From: Muribaculaceae bacterium | Lineage (GTDB): Bacteria; Bacteroidota; Bacteroidia; Bacteroidales; Muribaculaceae | DNA: 39,192 nt | Direction of reading: 5' to 3' | Assembly (NCBI GenBank): GCA_016290765.1 | Contig: JAEEVE010000004.1 | Span: forward strand, 1 to 39,192 | Part shown: one piece after another, positions 1 through 8,803 of the stretch | Position numbering within the stretch: position 1 is the first letter of the stretch | Layout of the letters: each line of letters starts with the position of its first letter | Notes under the pieces: model-generated | Database searches by the model: none | What the model was told of the DNA's origin: nothing | What the model saw: the letters and a program-made list of their open reading frames with translations, nothing else | Program-made: the position numbers and the translations under genes

Positions 1-7
1 CGTCGCC

Positions 8-1804
8 ATGATGACTCATGCGCATGATGGTAGCGTGCTGGTAGTGGGTGGTGGCACCAGTGGGGTGGCTGCCGCCCTGCAATGTGCTCGCTTGGGGGTT
101 CCCGTGACCTTGGTCGAGGAAACCACTTGGTTGGGTGGCATGCTCACATCGGCAGGCGTGAGTGCCGTGGATGGCAATAATCGCCTGCCAGCTGGCCTGT
201 GGGGCGAGTTGCGTGACGCGCTGGTGCGACATTATGGCTCGCTCGATGCGCTCAAGACGGGGTGGGTGAGCCATGTGATGTTTGAGCCTCATGTGGGTGA
301 CTCCATCTTCAAGGCGTGGTTGGCCCGTGAGCCGCTCATCGTTGTGTATTACTCGAGTCGATTAAAGAAACTCGAACGTGACAGCCAGGGCGAATGGCAT
401 GTCGTGATTGCCACGCCCCAGGGCGATGAACTTGTACAACCTGCTGTGGTGGTCGATGCTACCGAGCTGGGCGATGTCGCGCGGCAGGCTGGTGTGCCCT
501 ACGATGTGGGGATGGAGTCACGTGCCTCCACGGGCGAGGATATGGCTCCTGAGCGGGCTGTGCCCATTATCCAGGATATGACCTATGTGGCCGTTTTGCA
601 GGATATGGGCCGTGATGCCACGATTCCATGCCCCAAAGGTTATGATTCTACCCGCTACCTCTGCTCGGCAATCAACGAGCGATGCACGTCGCCTAGTCAG
701 CCCGATCGCATGTGGCCAGTCGACAAGATGATTACTTACGGATGCCTACCAAATGGAAAATACATGATCAACTGGCCCATTGAGGGCAATGACTATTATT
801 ATAATGTGGTCGATGCCACACCACTCCAGCGAGAACAGGCTTTGCAGCAAGCTAAGCTTGTTACGCTGGGGTTTGTTTATTATATCCAGCACGAGCTGGG
901 CTATAGCCATTTGGGCATCGCACTCGATGAGTATCCCACGCCCGACCACTTGCCGTGGTATCCCTACTATCGCGAGAGCAGGCGCATTCACGGTTTGGTG
1001 CGATTCACGGCGCAGCACATTACTGCCCCTTATGACCAGGCGATGCCGCTCTATCGCACTACCATTGCTGTGGGCGATTATCCCGTCGATCAGCACCACG
1101 ACCGCTATGATGGCAATGAGCCCTTGCCCGACCTGCACTTTCATCCCGTGCCTTCCTATGGACTGCCGTTAGGCACGCTCATCCCCATTCAGGCCGACAA
1201 CCTCGTGGTGGCCGAGAAGTCTATCTCGGTGTCGAATGTCGTCAACGGCACGACAAGATTGCAGCCTGTGGTGTTGCAGATTGGCACCGCTGCAGGTGCG
1301 CTTGCAGCACTGGCAGTGAAGGGAAATTGCGGCGTGGGGCAGGTACCCGTCAGGAGCGTTCAGCAGGCAGTGCTCGATGCGGGAGGCTATCTGTTGCCCT
1401 ATCTCGACGTCAAGCGTGACGACCCACTGTTTTTATCCTTGCAACGCATGGGAGCCACCGGAATTATCCGTGGCGAGGGACGCACGCAGGGGTGGAGCAA
1501 CGAGACATGGGTATATCCCGAGCAAGATGTCACCGTCGATGAGTTGCGGCGCCTCTATGAATATTTTGGTGTAGAAACACCATGCTTTGGACAGTCGGTT
1601 ACTGGACGCGACATCAAGCGTGCCGTCGGCATCATAGCCCAGAGACTGGGGGTTGCACATGTTCCTCAGCCGCAGGGCTATGATGACGACCACGCCATGA
1701 CTCGTGGCGATTTTGCGATGTGGATTGACCATGTGCTCAATCCCTTTCAACGCATCGCCGTCGACCACAATGGCATCCCTCAGTATAATCCCCAGTCTCC
1801 CTAA
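8..1804 (+). CDS. FAD-dependent oxidoreductase (FAD_oxidored type), 5' end may lie outside window
   Basis: The protein opens with a Rossmann dinucleotide-binding motif, VVGGGTSGVAAA (about residues 12-23), followed by an acidic strand end (LVEE) and the GGML turn typical of the PF12831 FAD oxidoreductase family found in Bacteroidales glycan loci. The last ~130 residues differ: 'PYLDVKRDDPLF...GIIRG...WVYPEQDVTVDEL' and 'MTRGDFAMWID' resemble S-layer-homology repeats. The reading frame is open to the window edge, so the chosen ATG (residue 1, just before the FAD motif) may not be the true start and a signal peptide could be missing. It leads the visible run of + strand genes, 81 bp before the DUF4434 gene. 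The substrate is unknown; oxidation of a sugar or sugar-derived compound is inference. Confidence 0.8.
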   Translation: MMTHAHDGSVLVVGGGTSGVAAALQCARLGVPVTLVEETTWLGGMLTSAGVSAVDGNNRLPAGLWGELRDALVRHYGSLDALKTGWVSHVMFEPHVGDSIFKAWLAREPLIVVYYSSRLKKLERDSQGEWHVVIATPQGDELVQPAVVVDATELGDVARQAGVPYDVGMESRASTGEDMAPERAVPIIQDMTYVAVLQDMGRDATIPCPKGYDSTRYLCSAINERCTSPSQPDRMWPVDKMITYGCLPNGKYMINWPIEGNDYYYNVVDATPLQREQALQQAKLVTLGFVYYIQHELGYSHLGIALDEYPTPDHLPWYPYYRESRRIHGLVRFTAQHITAPYDQAMPLYRTTIAVGDYPVDQHHDRYDGNEPLPDLHFHPVPSYGLPLGTLIPIQADNLVVAEKSISVSNVVNGTTRLQPVVLQIGTAAGALAALAVKGNCGVGQVPVRSVQQAVLDAGGYLLPYLDVKRDDPLFLSLQRMGATGIIRGEGRTQGWSNETWVYPEQDVTVDELRRLYEYFGVETPCFGQSVTGRDIKRAVGIIAQRLGVAHVPQPQGYDDDHAMTRGDFAMWIDHVLNPFQRIAVDHNGIPQYNPQSP

Positions 1805-1885
1805 CTCCTTAGCTCCCTTTAACTACTTAACTACAATAACTCCTTAACTCCCTTTAACTACTTAACTACTTTAACTACTATTTAT
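1805..1885 (+). repeat. Short imperfect repeats TTAACTCC/TTTAACTAC upstream of the DUF4434 gene
   Basis: The whole gap consists of variants of CTCCCTTTAACTACTTAACTAC (two good copies at about 1811-1834 and 1846-1869) and ends 16 bases before the next ATG. A third copy lies at about 13326-13350, before another gene. No promoter fitting TAnnTTTG is visible inside it. It looks like an expandable intergenic repeat rather than a protein-coding or RNA gene. Confidence 0.75.
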
Positions 1886-2986
1886 ATGAGCAATCGCAGA
1901 CAATTTTTGAAAAATGTGGCCTTGGCGGGTGCGGCGGCAGCTGCTACAACCTCACTGGGCATGCGCTCGGCCACAGATTCCGAGGTTCGCCAGGCATTGG
2001 AACAGGGTGCCCAAGGGGCTGCCGACCACCTATTGATACGTGACCAAGGCTTGAGAATCACCGGAACCTTTCTCGACGAGATATCACATGACATCCCGCA
2101 TCAGAATTGGGGCCCCAAGGAGTGGGACCAGGATTTCCAGCACATGAAGGCTATCGGCATCGACACGGTCATTATGATTCGGTCGGGCTATCGCAAGTTT
2201 ATCACCTACCCGTCGCCTTACCTGATGAAGAAAGGATGCTACAAGCCCTCGATGGACTTGCTAGAGCTCTTCCTCACGTTGGCCGATAAGTATGGCATGA
2301 AGTTCTACTTCGGCCTTTACGACTCAGGTCGGTACTGGGATACTGGTGACATGAGCTGGGAGGTAGAGGACAACCGTTATGTCATCGACGAGGTATGGCT
2401 GCGCTACGGAGCACGTCACAAGAGTTTCCAGGGATGGTATATCAGTGGTGAGATCAGCCGCCGAACCAAGGGGGCCATCAAGGCCTTCCACGACCTGGGC
2501 AAGCAGTGCAAGGACATCTCGGGCGGGCTGCCTACCTTCATCTCGCCGTGGATTGACGGCAAAAAGGCCGTTGACGCTTCCAAGGGTCAACTCACCAAGG
2601 AAGATGTGGTTTCTGTCGAGCAACACGAGCGCGAGTGGAGTGAAATCTTTGATGGCATACACGATGTCGTCGACGCTTGCGCATTCCAGGACGGTCAGAT
2701 TGACTATGACGAGCTCGACGCGTTCTTCACTGTCAATAAGCGTATGGCCGATAAGTTTGGTATGAAGTGCTGGACCAACGCCGAGTCGTTTGACCGTGAT
2801 ATGCCCATCCGCTTCTTCCCCATTAAGTTCGACAAGTTGCGCATGAAACTCGAGGCAGCCAAGCGTGCTGGCTATGACAAGGCTATCACCTTTGAGTTCA
2901 GCCACTTTATGAGCCCTCAGTCGGCCTATCTCCAGGCAGGTCATCTTTATGACCGCTACAAAGAATACTTTGGCATCAAGGGTTGA
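1886..2986 (+). CDS. DUF4434 family protein with Tat signal (glycosidase-like TIM barrel)
   Basis: The N-terminus has a twin-arginine export signal (NRRQFLKNVALAGAAAA, residues 3-19), so the protein is probably exported folded. The mature part starts 'ITGTFLDEISHDIPHQNW' and contains W/F-rich segments (KFYFGLYDSGRYW, QGWYISGEISRR, FISPWIDGKK, CWTNAESFDRD, ITFEFSHFMSP) that match the DUF4434 family, whose fold is related to glycoside hydrolase TIM barrels. Conserved acidic residues in GEI and NAESFD could be catalytic, but this is inference. It lies 17 bp before the MFS gene, which suggests co-transcription. No enzymatic activity can be assigned from sequence alone. Confidence 0.8.
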   Translation: MSNRRQFLKNVALAGAAAAATTSLGMRSATDSEVRQALEQGAQGAADHLLIRDQGLRITGTFLDEISHDIPHQNWGPKEWDQDFQHMKAIGIDTVIMIRSGYRKFITYPSPYLMKKGCYKPSMDLLELFLTLADKYGMKFYFGLYDSGRYWDTGDMSWEVEDNRYVIDEVWLRYGARHKSFQGWYISGEISRRTKGAIKAFHDLGKQCKDISGGLPTFISPWIDGKKAVDASKGQLTKEDVVSVEQHEREWSEIFDGIHDVVDACAFQDGQIDYDELDAFFTVNKRMADKFGMKCWTNAESFDRDMPIRFFPIKFDKLRMKLEAAKRAGYDKAITFEFSHFMSPQSAYLQAGHLYDRYKEYFGIKG

Positions 2987-3003
2987 ACAAATTGTAGAAT
3001 AAG

Positions 3004-4419
3004 ATGAAAGATTACCATATAGGATATGTGATATTCCTGGCGCTGGTAGCGGCAGGTGGCGGATTCCTCTTTGGCTACGACACTGCGGTGATTAGTGGCA
3101 CCATCGGCCAAGTGACCCAGCTTTATGGGCTAAATGTGCTTCAGCAGGGTTGGTATGTCGGCTGCGCTCTGGTGGGTTCCATCTTGGGCGTGGCTGCTGC
3201 AGGAACGTTGAGCGACCGTTTGGGTCGCAAGACTGCGATGATAGTAGCAGCGACGATGTTCACCCTTTCGGCCGTGGGGTGTGCCTTGTGTAACACCTTC
3301 GACCAGTTGGTGATCTATCGCATCATTGGCGGCGTGGGCATCGGTGTGGCCAGCATTGTCTGCCCCATGTATATTAGCGAGATAGCCATCACGCAATTCC
3401 GTGGGCGACTGGTCTCGACTTACCAATTGGCTATTACCATCGGATTTGTCGCAGCCTATCTCGCCAACTATTTGCTGCTGCAGTGGTCTCACACGGTGGG
3501 TCAGGGTAGTGGCATGTGGCACAAGGTGATGGTCGATGAGGTGTATCGAGGCATGCTGGGTCTGGAAACTGTTCCGGCACTGTTGTTCTTCATTGTCATC
3601 TTCTTGCTCCCTGAGAGCCCACGTTGGCTTATCGTCAGGGGACACAGCGATAGTGCCAAAGGCATCTTCAGCCGCATTTATCGGCGTGAGGCCGATTGTG
3701 AGCGACAGGTGGCCGAGGTGGCAGCAAGTATCCATAGTGAGGAGAAGAGCGATGTTCGCTATCTCTTCAGCCCGGGCATTCGAGTCGCCCTCGTCGCAGG
3801 CTTGTGCATTGCCATCCTGGGACAGTTTATGGGCGTAAACGCTGTGCTCTACTATGGACCCAAAATCTTTGAGGATGCGGGCTTGTCGAGTGGTGACTCG
3901 CTGTTCTACCAGGTGCTGGTGGGCATGGTCAACATGCTCACGACGGTGCTGGCCTTGCTCATCATCGACAAGGTGGGCCGCAAGCAGTTGGTTTACTACG
4001 GTGTCACTGGCATGATTGTGTCGTTGTTGCTCATTGCCACTTATTTCAGCTTTGGAGAGGCGTTGCATTGGTCCAGCATTGTGATGCTGGTGTTCTTCCT
4101 GCTCTATGTCTTCTTCACTGCTGTGTCGATTAGTGCTGTGGTGTGGGTCTTGCTCAGCGAGATGTATCCCACCCGTGTGCGTGGCTTGGCGATGTCGATT
4201 GCGGGCTTCTCGTTGTGGATTGGCACCTATCTGGTGAGCCAGCTCACCCCTTGGTTGCTCGAGACGGCCACGCCTTCGGGCACATTCATCATCTTTGCGG
4301 TGATGTGTCTGCCCTACCTGTTCATCATGTGGCGTTACATTCCCGAGACCGCCGGGCGTTCGCTCGAAGAAATTGAGCGCTACTGGCTCGACCGATTCGC
4401 GACTGGAAAAAATGACTAA
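3004..4419 (+). CDS. Sugar porter family MFS transporter
   Basis: A 12-helix inner-membrane permease of normal length (471 aa) with the hallmark sugar-porter motifs: GGFLFGYDTAVISG (about 19-32), SDRLGRKT (about 68-75), PESPRWLI (about 200), DKVGRKQL after helix 8, and a C-terminal PETAGRSLEEIE. This family brings monosaccharides or small sugars across the cytoplasmic membrane, usually by proton symport. It is followed after 12 bp by an N-acylglucosamine 2-epimerase, so an amino sugar such as ManNAc or GlcNAc is a reasonable cargo. Substrate choice cannot be read from the sequence. The pairing resembles the nanT-nanE part of Bacteroides nan operons, although this permease looks like the xylose/glucose sugar-porter branch. 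Confidence 0.9.
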   Translation: MKDYHIGYVIFLALVAAGGGFLFGYDTAVISGTIGQVTQLYGLNVLQQGWYVGCALVGSILGVAAAGTLSDRLGRKTAMIVAATMFTLSAVGCALCNTFDQLVIYRIIGGVGIGVASIVCPMYISEIAITQFRGRLVSTYQLAITIGFVAAYLANYLLLQWSHTVGQGSGMWHKVMVDEVYRGMLGLETVPALLFFIVIFLLPESPRWLIVRGHSDSAKGIFSRIYRREADCERQVAEVAASIHSEEKSDVRYLFSPGIRVALVAGLCIAILGQFMGVNAVLYYGPKIFEDAGLSSGDSLFYQVLVGMVNMLTTVLALLIIDKVGRKQLVYYGVTGMIVSLLLIATYFSFGEALHWSSIVMLVFFLLYVFFTAVSISAVVWVLLSEMYPTRVRGLAMSIAGFSLWIGTYLVSQLTPWLLETATPSGTFIIFAVMCLPYLFIMWRYIPETAGRSLEEIERYWLDRFATGKND

Positions 4420-4431
4420 AAACGATATACT

Positions 4432-5604
4432 ATGATTGATTTTAAACAACTGGCCGAGCAATACAAGCACGAGTTGCTTGACTCGGTAATGCCCTTTTGG
4501 GTTGAGAAGTCGCAAGACCTGGAGTATGGCGGCTACTTCACCTGTCTGGAGCGAGACGGCTCGGTGTTTGACACCGACAAGTTCGTTTGGATGCAAGGGC
4601 GTGAAGTGTGGATGCTCTCCACGCTATACAACAAGGTTGAGCGACGGCAGGAGTGGCTTGACGCGGCTATCCAGGGAGCCGAGTTCATGCGTCGCTATGC
4701 TCACGATGGCTCGCTCAACTGGTATTTCTCGCTCACGCGGGAAGGCGAGCCGCTAGTCGAGCCTTACAACATCTTTTCTTACACGTTTGCCACCATGGCG
4801 TTCGGCCAACTCGCCCTCGCCACGGGCAACGAGGAGTATGCTCGCATCGCACGCGATACCTTCAACATCATCTTGAGTCGCGTCGACAATCCCAAGGGCC
4901 GATGGAACAAGGCGCATGCTGGCACGCGGCCCATGAAGAACTTTGCCTTGCCCATGATCCTGTGCAACCTCGCGTTGGAGATTGAGCCGCTGCTCGATCC
5001 CGCCTTCCTGCAGCGTTGCATCGACAACTGCATCCATGAGGTAATGGACGTTTTTGTGCGTCCCGAACTAGGTGGGCTGGTTGTTGAGAATGTGGCGCTC
5101 GACGGGTCGCTGGTCGACTCGATGGATGGCCGGCACATGAATCCTGGTCACGCCATCGAGGCCATGTGGTTCATTATGGACCTGGGCAAACGTCTGGGCA
5201 ACCCCGACCTCATTGAGCGTGCCAAGGACACTGCCCTGCGCATGGCCGAGTATGGTTGGGACAAGCAATATGGTGGCATCTTCTACTTCATGGACCTCAA
5301 GGGTCATCCTACTCAGGAACTAGAGTGGGACCAAAAGTTGTGGTGGGTGCACATTGAGACGCTCATTGCCATGATCAAAGGCTATCGCCTGACGGGCGAT
5401 ATGCGCTGCCTTGAGTGGTTTGAGCAGGTACACAATTATGTGTGGACTCATTTCCGTGATGCCGAGTACCCTGAGTGGTTTGGTTACCTTAACCGTCGTG
5501 GCGAGGTGCTACTCACCCTCAAGGGTGGCAAGTGGAAGGGTTGTTTCCATGTACCCCGTGGACTGTATCAGTGCTGGAAAACGCTTGAAGAATTAAATAA
5601 CTAG
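4432..5604 (+). CDS. N-acylglucosamine 2-epimerase (AGE/RenBP type)
   Basis: A 390-aa alpha/alpha-barrel epimerase, close to the usual family length. By recall it resembles animal renin-binding protein/AGE over its full length: GGYFTCLERDG, KFVWMQGREVWM, NPGHAIEAMWF with His240, LEWDQKLWWVH, EWFGYLNRRGEV and KGCFHVPRGLY with His373. These two histidines fall in the motifs used for acid/base catalysis in AGE. The enzyme interconverts ManNAc and GlcNAc in the cytoplasm, as NanE does in Bacteroides sialic acid use. It sits between the MFS permease and susC. No sialic acid lyase or HexNAc kinase is visible in this window. A cellobiose or mannose epimerase is less likely given the close match to AGE motifs. 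Confidence 0.88.
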   Translation: MIDFKQLAEQYKHELLDSVMPFWVEKSQDLEYGGYFTCLERDGSVFDTDKFVWMQGREVWMLSTLYNKVERRQEWLDAAIQGAEFMRRYAHDGSLNWYFSLTREGEPLVEPYNIFSYTFATMAFGQLALATGNEEYARIARDTFNIILSRVDNPKGRWNKAHAGTRPMKNFALPMILCNLALEIEPLLDPAFLQRCIDNCIHEVMDVFVRPELGGLVVENVALDGSLVDSMDGRHMNPGHAIEAMWFIMDLGKRLGNPDLIERAKDTALRMAEYGWDKQYGGIFYFMDLKGHPTQELEWDQKLWWVHIETLIAMIKGYRLTGDMRCLEWFEQVHNYVWTHFRDAEYPEWFGYLNRRGEVLLTLKGGKWKGCFHVPRGLYQCWKTLEELNN

Positions 5605-5620
5605 TAAAACATCAGAACAT

Positions 5621-8600
5621 ATGAGACAAACAGTAAATCATGCAATCTGCCAGCGCGCAGCGCGGTCACTGTTGCTGCTGTTGCTCGCCCTGCTGCCATT
5701 GGCAGGCTGGGCGCAGATGGTGCGAGGCACCGTCACCGACCCTGCGGGCGAACCGCTCATCGGCGTGTCGGTCATCGTCAAGGGCAGCAATACGGGTGTG
5801 TCAACCGACATCGACGGCACCTATGCCATCGCGGCACGCAATGGACAGACGCTGGTATTCAGCTATGTGGGCATGACCACCCAGGAGGTGCGGGTGTCGG
5901 CTAGCAAGCACGACATCGTCATGCAAGAGAATGCCTTGAACCTCGATGATGTGGTCGTCGTGGGTTATGGCAAACAGAAAAAATCATCGATCACGGGTGC
6001 CGTCTCGGCCATCAAGGGTGACGAACTGCTAGTGACACCAGCGACTAACATTACCCAGATCTTGGGCGGCCGCGTAGCCGGTATCTCGTCGGTGCAGACC
6101 TCGGGTGAGCCTGGTCAGGACCAGGCGTCGCTGCGCATTCGTGGCTCGATCAACGCCGTGACCTATATCGTCGACGGCATTCCGCGCAGCATCAATGAGG
6201 TCGACCCCAACGACATCGAGAGCGTGTCGGTGCTCAAGGACGCTAGCGCAACGGCCGTCTACGGCCTCAAGTCGAGCGGCGGTGTCATTATTGTCACCAC
6301 CAAGAAGGGTTCGAAACAGTCGCCTACTATCACCTACGATGGACAGATTGGTGGGTCGTACAACGCCAACTTCCCCAAGTTTATGAACGCCAAGGAGTTT
6401 ATGAACTACTATAACATGGCCGACTTGATGGACCAGTTGGCACGTGGTGTCATCACCGACCGCAAGCAGTATGTGCCTCGCTATCCGCAGAGCATGATTG
6501 ACCGTGTGGCCACAGGCGAACTCCGAAACGAGGGCTATGATGATGTAAGCTACATCGACAAGGTCTTTGGCACGGGTACCAACACCAAGCACACCCTGTC
6601 GATGCAGGGCGGCAACGACCGTAGCACCTACTACGGCTCCATTGGCTATATGGGCCAGAAAGGCAACATCGACAACTTCACATACGATCGCTACTCGATG
6701 CGTCTCAACTTGGAGTCCAAGATTGGCAAGTACTGGACCCTGTCGATGGGCGCCAGCGGATTTGTCGCCGACACCAAGACACCGGGCTTTTTCTCGGGCG
6801 GCGCCGACAATGGCTGGTATGAGGTGGGCTACCTCTCCATCGCGCACCAGGCCATCGCCATGCATCCCTATCTTGCCGAGAAACACAATGGGCTGTACAC
6901 CGGCATCATCTCAGCCAACGGCAGCTCGCCCAACAGCCCCCTCGCCGCCATCTACGAGAGCGGCTACAAAAAGACCCATGCCATCAGCCTCAGCACCAAT
7001 GTCGCCCTGCGCTTTGACGTGCCATGGGTCGAGGGCTTGAGCGCCAAGTTTACGGGAGCCTATGACTACAGTAACTCGCGCAATAAGAACCTTGATGAGC
7101 CCTTTGAGGTGGCCAACTACAATGCCAGCCAGCGCACCTTCACCAACACCGTGGGTGCCAAGGGCACAAGCATTCGTGTGGGGCAGGGTATGAACAACTA
7201 TACCCAGCTGTTGGCCGACCTGCAACTCAACTATGACCGCACCTTTGGTGACCACACCCTAGGCTTGCTTGCCCTGATGGAGGTGCGCGACAACAAGAGC
7301 GACGGCATGAGCGCCTATGCCAAGGACTTGAACTTCACTGGCCTGCCCGAGTTGGACTATGGCACGATGGACGCCATTGGCGGCTGGAGCGACCACTCGC
7401 GTGTGGCTGGCTTTGTTTTCCGCGGGCAGTACAACTATGCCGACCGCTATTATGTCGAGTTCAGTGGCCGCTATGACGGCTCCTACAAGTTCTCGGGCAA
7501 CGTCAGCGGCAAGCGCTGGTCGTTCTTCCCCAGTGCCTCGGTGGCATGGCGCATCAGCAAGGAAAGCTTTATGCAGGGCACCAACGACTGGCTCAGCGAC
7601 CTCAAGCTGCGAGTCAGCTATGGTGTCACGGGCGATGACTCGGGCAGTGATGCCTACGCCTTCCTCAGTACCTATGCCTTTGGTAACAAGGTTGCTACCA
7701 ACGAGGCGCTGGTCAACTCGGTCTATTTGGCCTATATCGCCAACCCCGACCTCACCTGGCAGAAGACCAATTCGCTCAACTACGGCTTTGACGCTTCGTT
7801 GTGGGGCGGCAAGCTCGGCTTCGAGGTCGACGCCTTCTACAACTACACTCATGACATGCTCATGTCGATGGGCGGTGACTATCCTGCATCGATGGGCGGC
7901 TTCTATAAGACCTATGCCAACTATGGCAAGATGGATGCCAAGGGCATCGACGTGCTCGTGTCACATCGCAACCGTTTGACCCTAGGGGGCAAGCCTTTCA
8001 GCTATGGTATCACCGCTAATGTGTCGTGGGCCAAGAATCGCTGGTTGCGCTATCCCGACGCGCCCAACACCCCCGAGTGGGCCAAGGTGACGGGTACCAG
8101 TGTCAACGCCTTCTACGGCTGGGTGGCCGATGGTCTATACCGCTCGGAGGAGGAGATTGACCGTTCGGCATGGTTCGGCACGCGTCCCAATGTGGGCGAT
8201 ATCCGCTATGTCGACCTCAACGGTGACGGCAAGATTGACTATCAGGATCGTGGCCGCATCGGTCGTGACTCGCGTCCCGAGGTCACCTATGGCTTGGGCC
8301 TCAGTGCCGAGTGGAACGGATTTGACTTCAACGCGCAGTTTACTGGCGGCGCCAAGTTTGATGTTTCTATGACCGGTACCTACTATAACGGCAATGACGA
8401 CAACACCATATGGACGCAGACCTTCAAGGAGCAGGGCAACTCGCCGTTGTTCCTTGTTACCAATGCCTGGAACATTGACAATCCCAATGGCACCATGCCT
8501 CGACTCACCGCTGGCAACACAGGCCACGGTGGTGACAACGGATTGGCATCGACCTTCTGGTTCCGCAAGGGCGATTACATTCGCCTCAAGTCGTTGCAGC

Positions 8601-8791
8601 TGGGCTACACGCTGCCTCGAGCGCTCACCATGCGCATCGGCATCGAGAAAATTCGTCTCTATGCCCAGGGATGCAACCTGTTTACTATCGATGATCTGCC
8701 CGCAGGGTTCGATCCCGAGTCACCGCAGGTTAACAATGGTTATTACCCACAGCAGCGTACGCTCATGGGCGGTCTCACTATCACTTTCTAA
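5621..8791 (+). CDS. SusC/RagA family TonB-dependent outer membrane transporter
   Basis: Signal peptide at residues 1-32 (LLLLLLALLPLAGWAQ), then directly a carboxypeptidase-regulatory-like beta sandwich (VRGTVTDPAGEPLIGVSV, about 34-110). A TonB-box-like segment follows (DDVVVVGYGKQKK), then a plug domain (RIRGSINAVTYIVDGIPR; VLKDASATAVYGLKSSGGVI) and a long beta-barrel ending in aromatic-rich TLMGGLTITF. Length (1056 aa) is normal. There is no N-terminal STN domain, so it probably does not signal to an anti-sigma factor. It imports oligosaccharides across the outer membrane together with the SusD lipoprotein encoded 12 bp downstream. The glycan is not deducible from the barrel; neighbouring enzymes point to a HexNAc-containing one. 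Confidence 0.97.
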   Translation: MRQTVNHAICQRAARSLLLLLLALLPLAGWAQMVRGTVTDPAGEPLIGVSVIVKGSNTGVSTDIDGTYAIAARNGQTLVFSYVGMTTQEVRVSASKHDIVMQENALNLDDVVVVGYGKQKKSSITGAVSAIKGDELLVTPATNITQILGGRVAGISSVQTSGEPGQDQASLRIRGSINAVTYIVDGIPRSINEVDPNDIESVSVLKDASATAVYGLKSSGGVIIVTTKKGSKQSPTITYDGQIGGSYNANFPKFMNAKEFMNYYNMADLMDQLARGVITDRKQYVPRYPQSMIDRVATGELRNEGYDDVSYIDKVFGTGTNTKHTLSMQGGNDRSTYYGSIGYMGQKGNIDNFTYDRYSMRLNLESKIGKYWTLSMGASGFVADTKTPGFFSGGADNGWYEVGYLSIAHQAIAMHPYLAEKHNGLYTGIISANGSSPNSPLAAIYESGYKKTHAISLSTNVALRFDVPWVEGLSAKFTGAYDYSNSRNKNLDEPFEVANYNASQRTFTNTVGAKGTSIRVGQGMNNYTQLLADLQLNYDRTFGDHTLGLLALMEVRDNKSDGMSAYAKDLNFTGLPELDYGTMDAIGGWSDHSRVAGFVFRGQYNYADRYYVEFSGRYDGSYKFSGNVSGKRWSFFPSASVAWRISKESFMQGTNDWLSDLKLRVSYGVTGDDSGSDAYAFLSTYAFGNKVATNEALVNSVYLAYIANPDLTWQKTNSLNYGFDASLWGGKLGFEVDAFYNYTHDMLMSMGGDYPASMGGFYKTYANYGKMDAKGIDVLVSHRNRLTLGGKPFSYGITANVSWAKNRWLRYPDAPNTPEWAKVTGTSVNAFYGWVADGLYRSEEEIDRSAWFGTRPNVGDIRYVDLNGDGKIDYQDRGRIGRDSRPEVTYGLGLSAEWNGFDFNAQFTGGAKFDVSMTGTYYNGNDDNTIWTQTFKEQGNSPLFLVTNAWNIDNPNGTMPRLTAGNTGHGGDNGLASTFWFRKGDYIRLKSLQLGYTLPRALTMRIGIEKIRLYAQGCNLFTIDDLPAGFDPESPQVNNGYYPQQRTLMGGLTITF

Positions 8792-8803
8792 CACCGAACA
8801 GTC

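Noticed and set aside
3130-4596. 488-aa antisense ORF over the MFS and epimerase genes
   Set aside because: The composition is rich in His/Gln/Arg with no domain, and it mirrors a clear MFS gene. It is a shadow of high-GC codon use.
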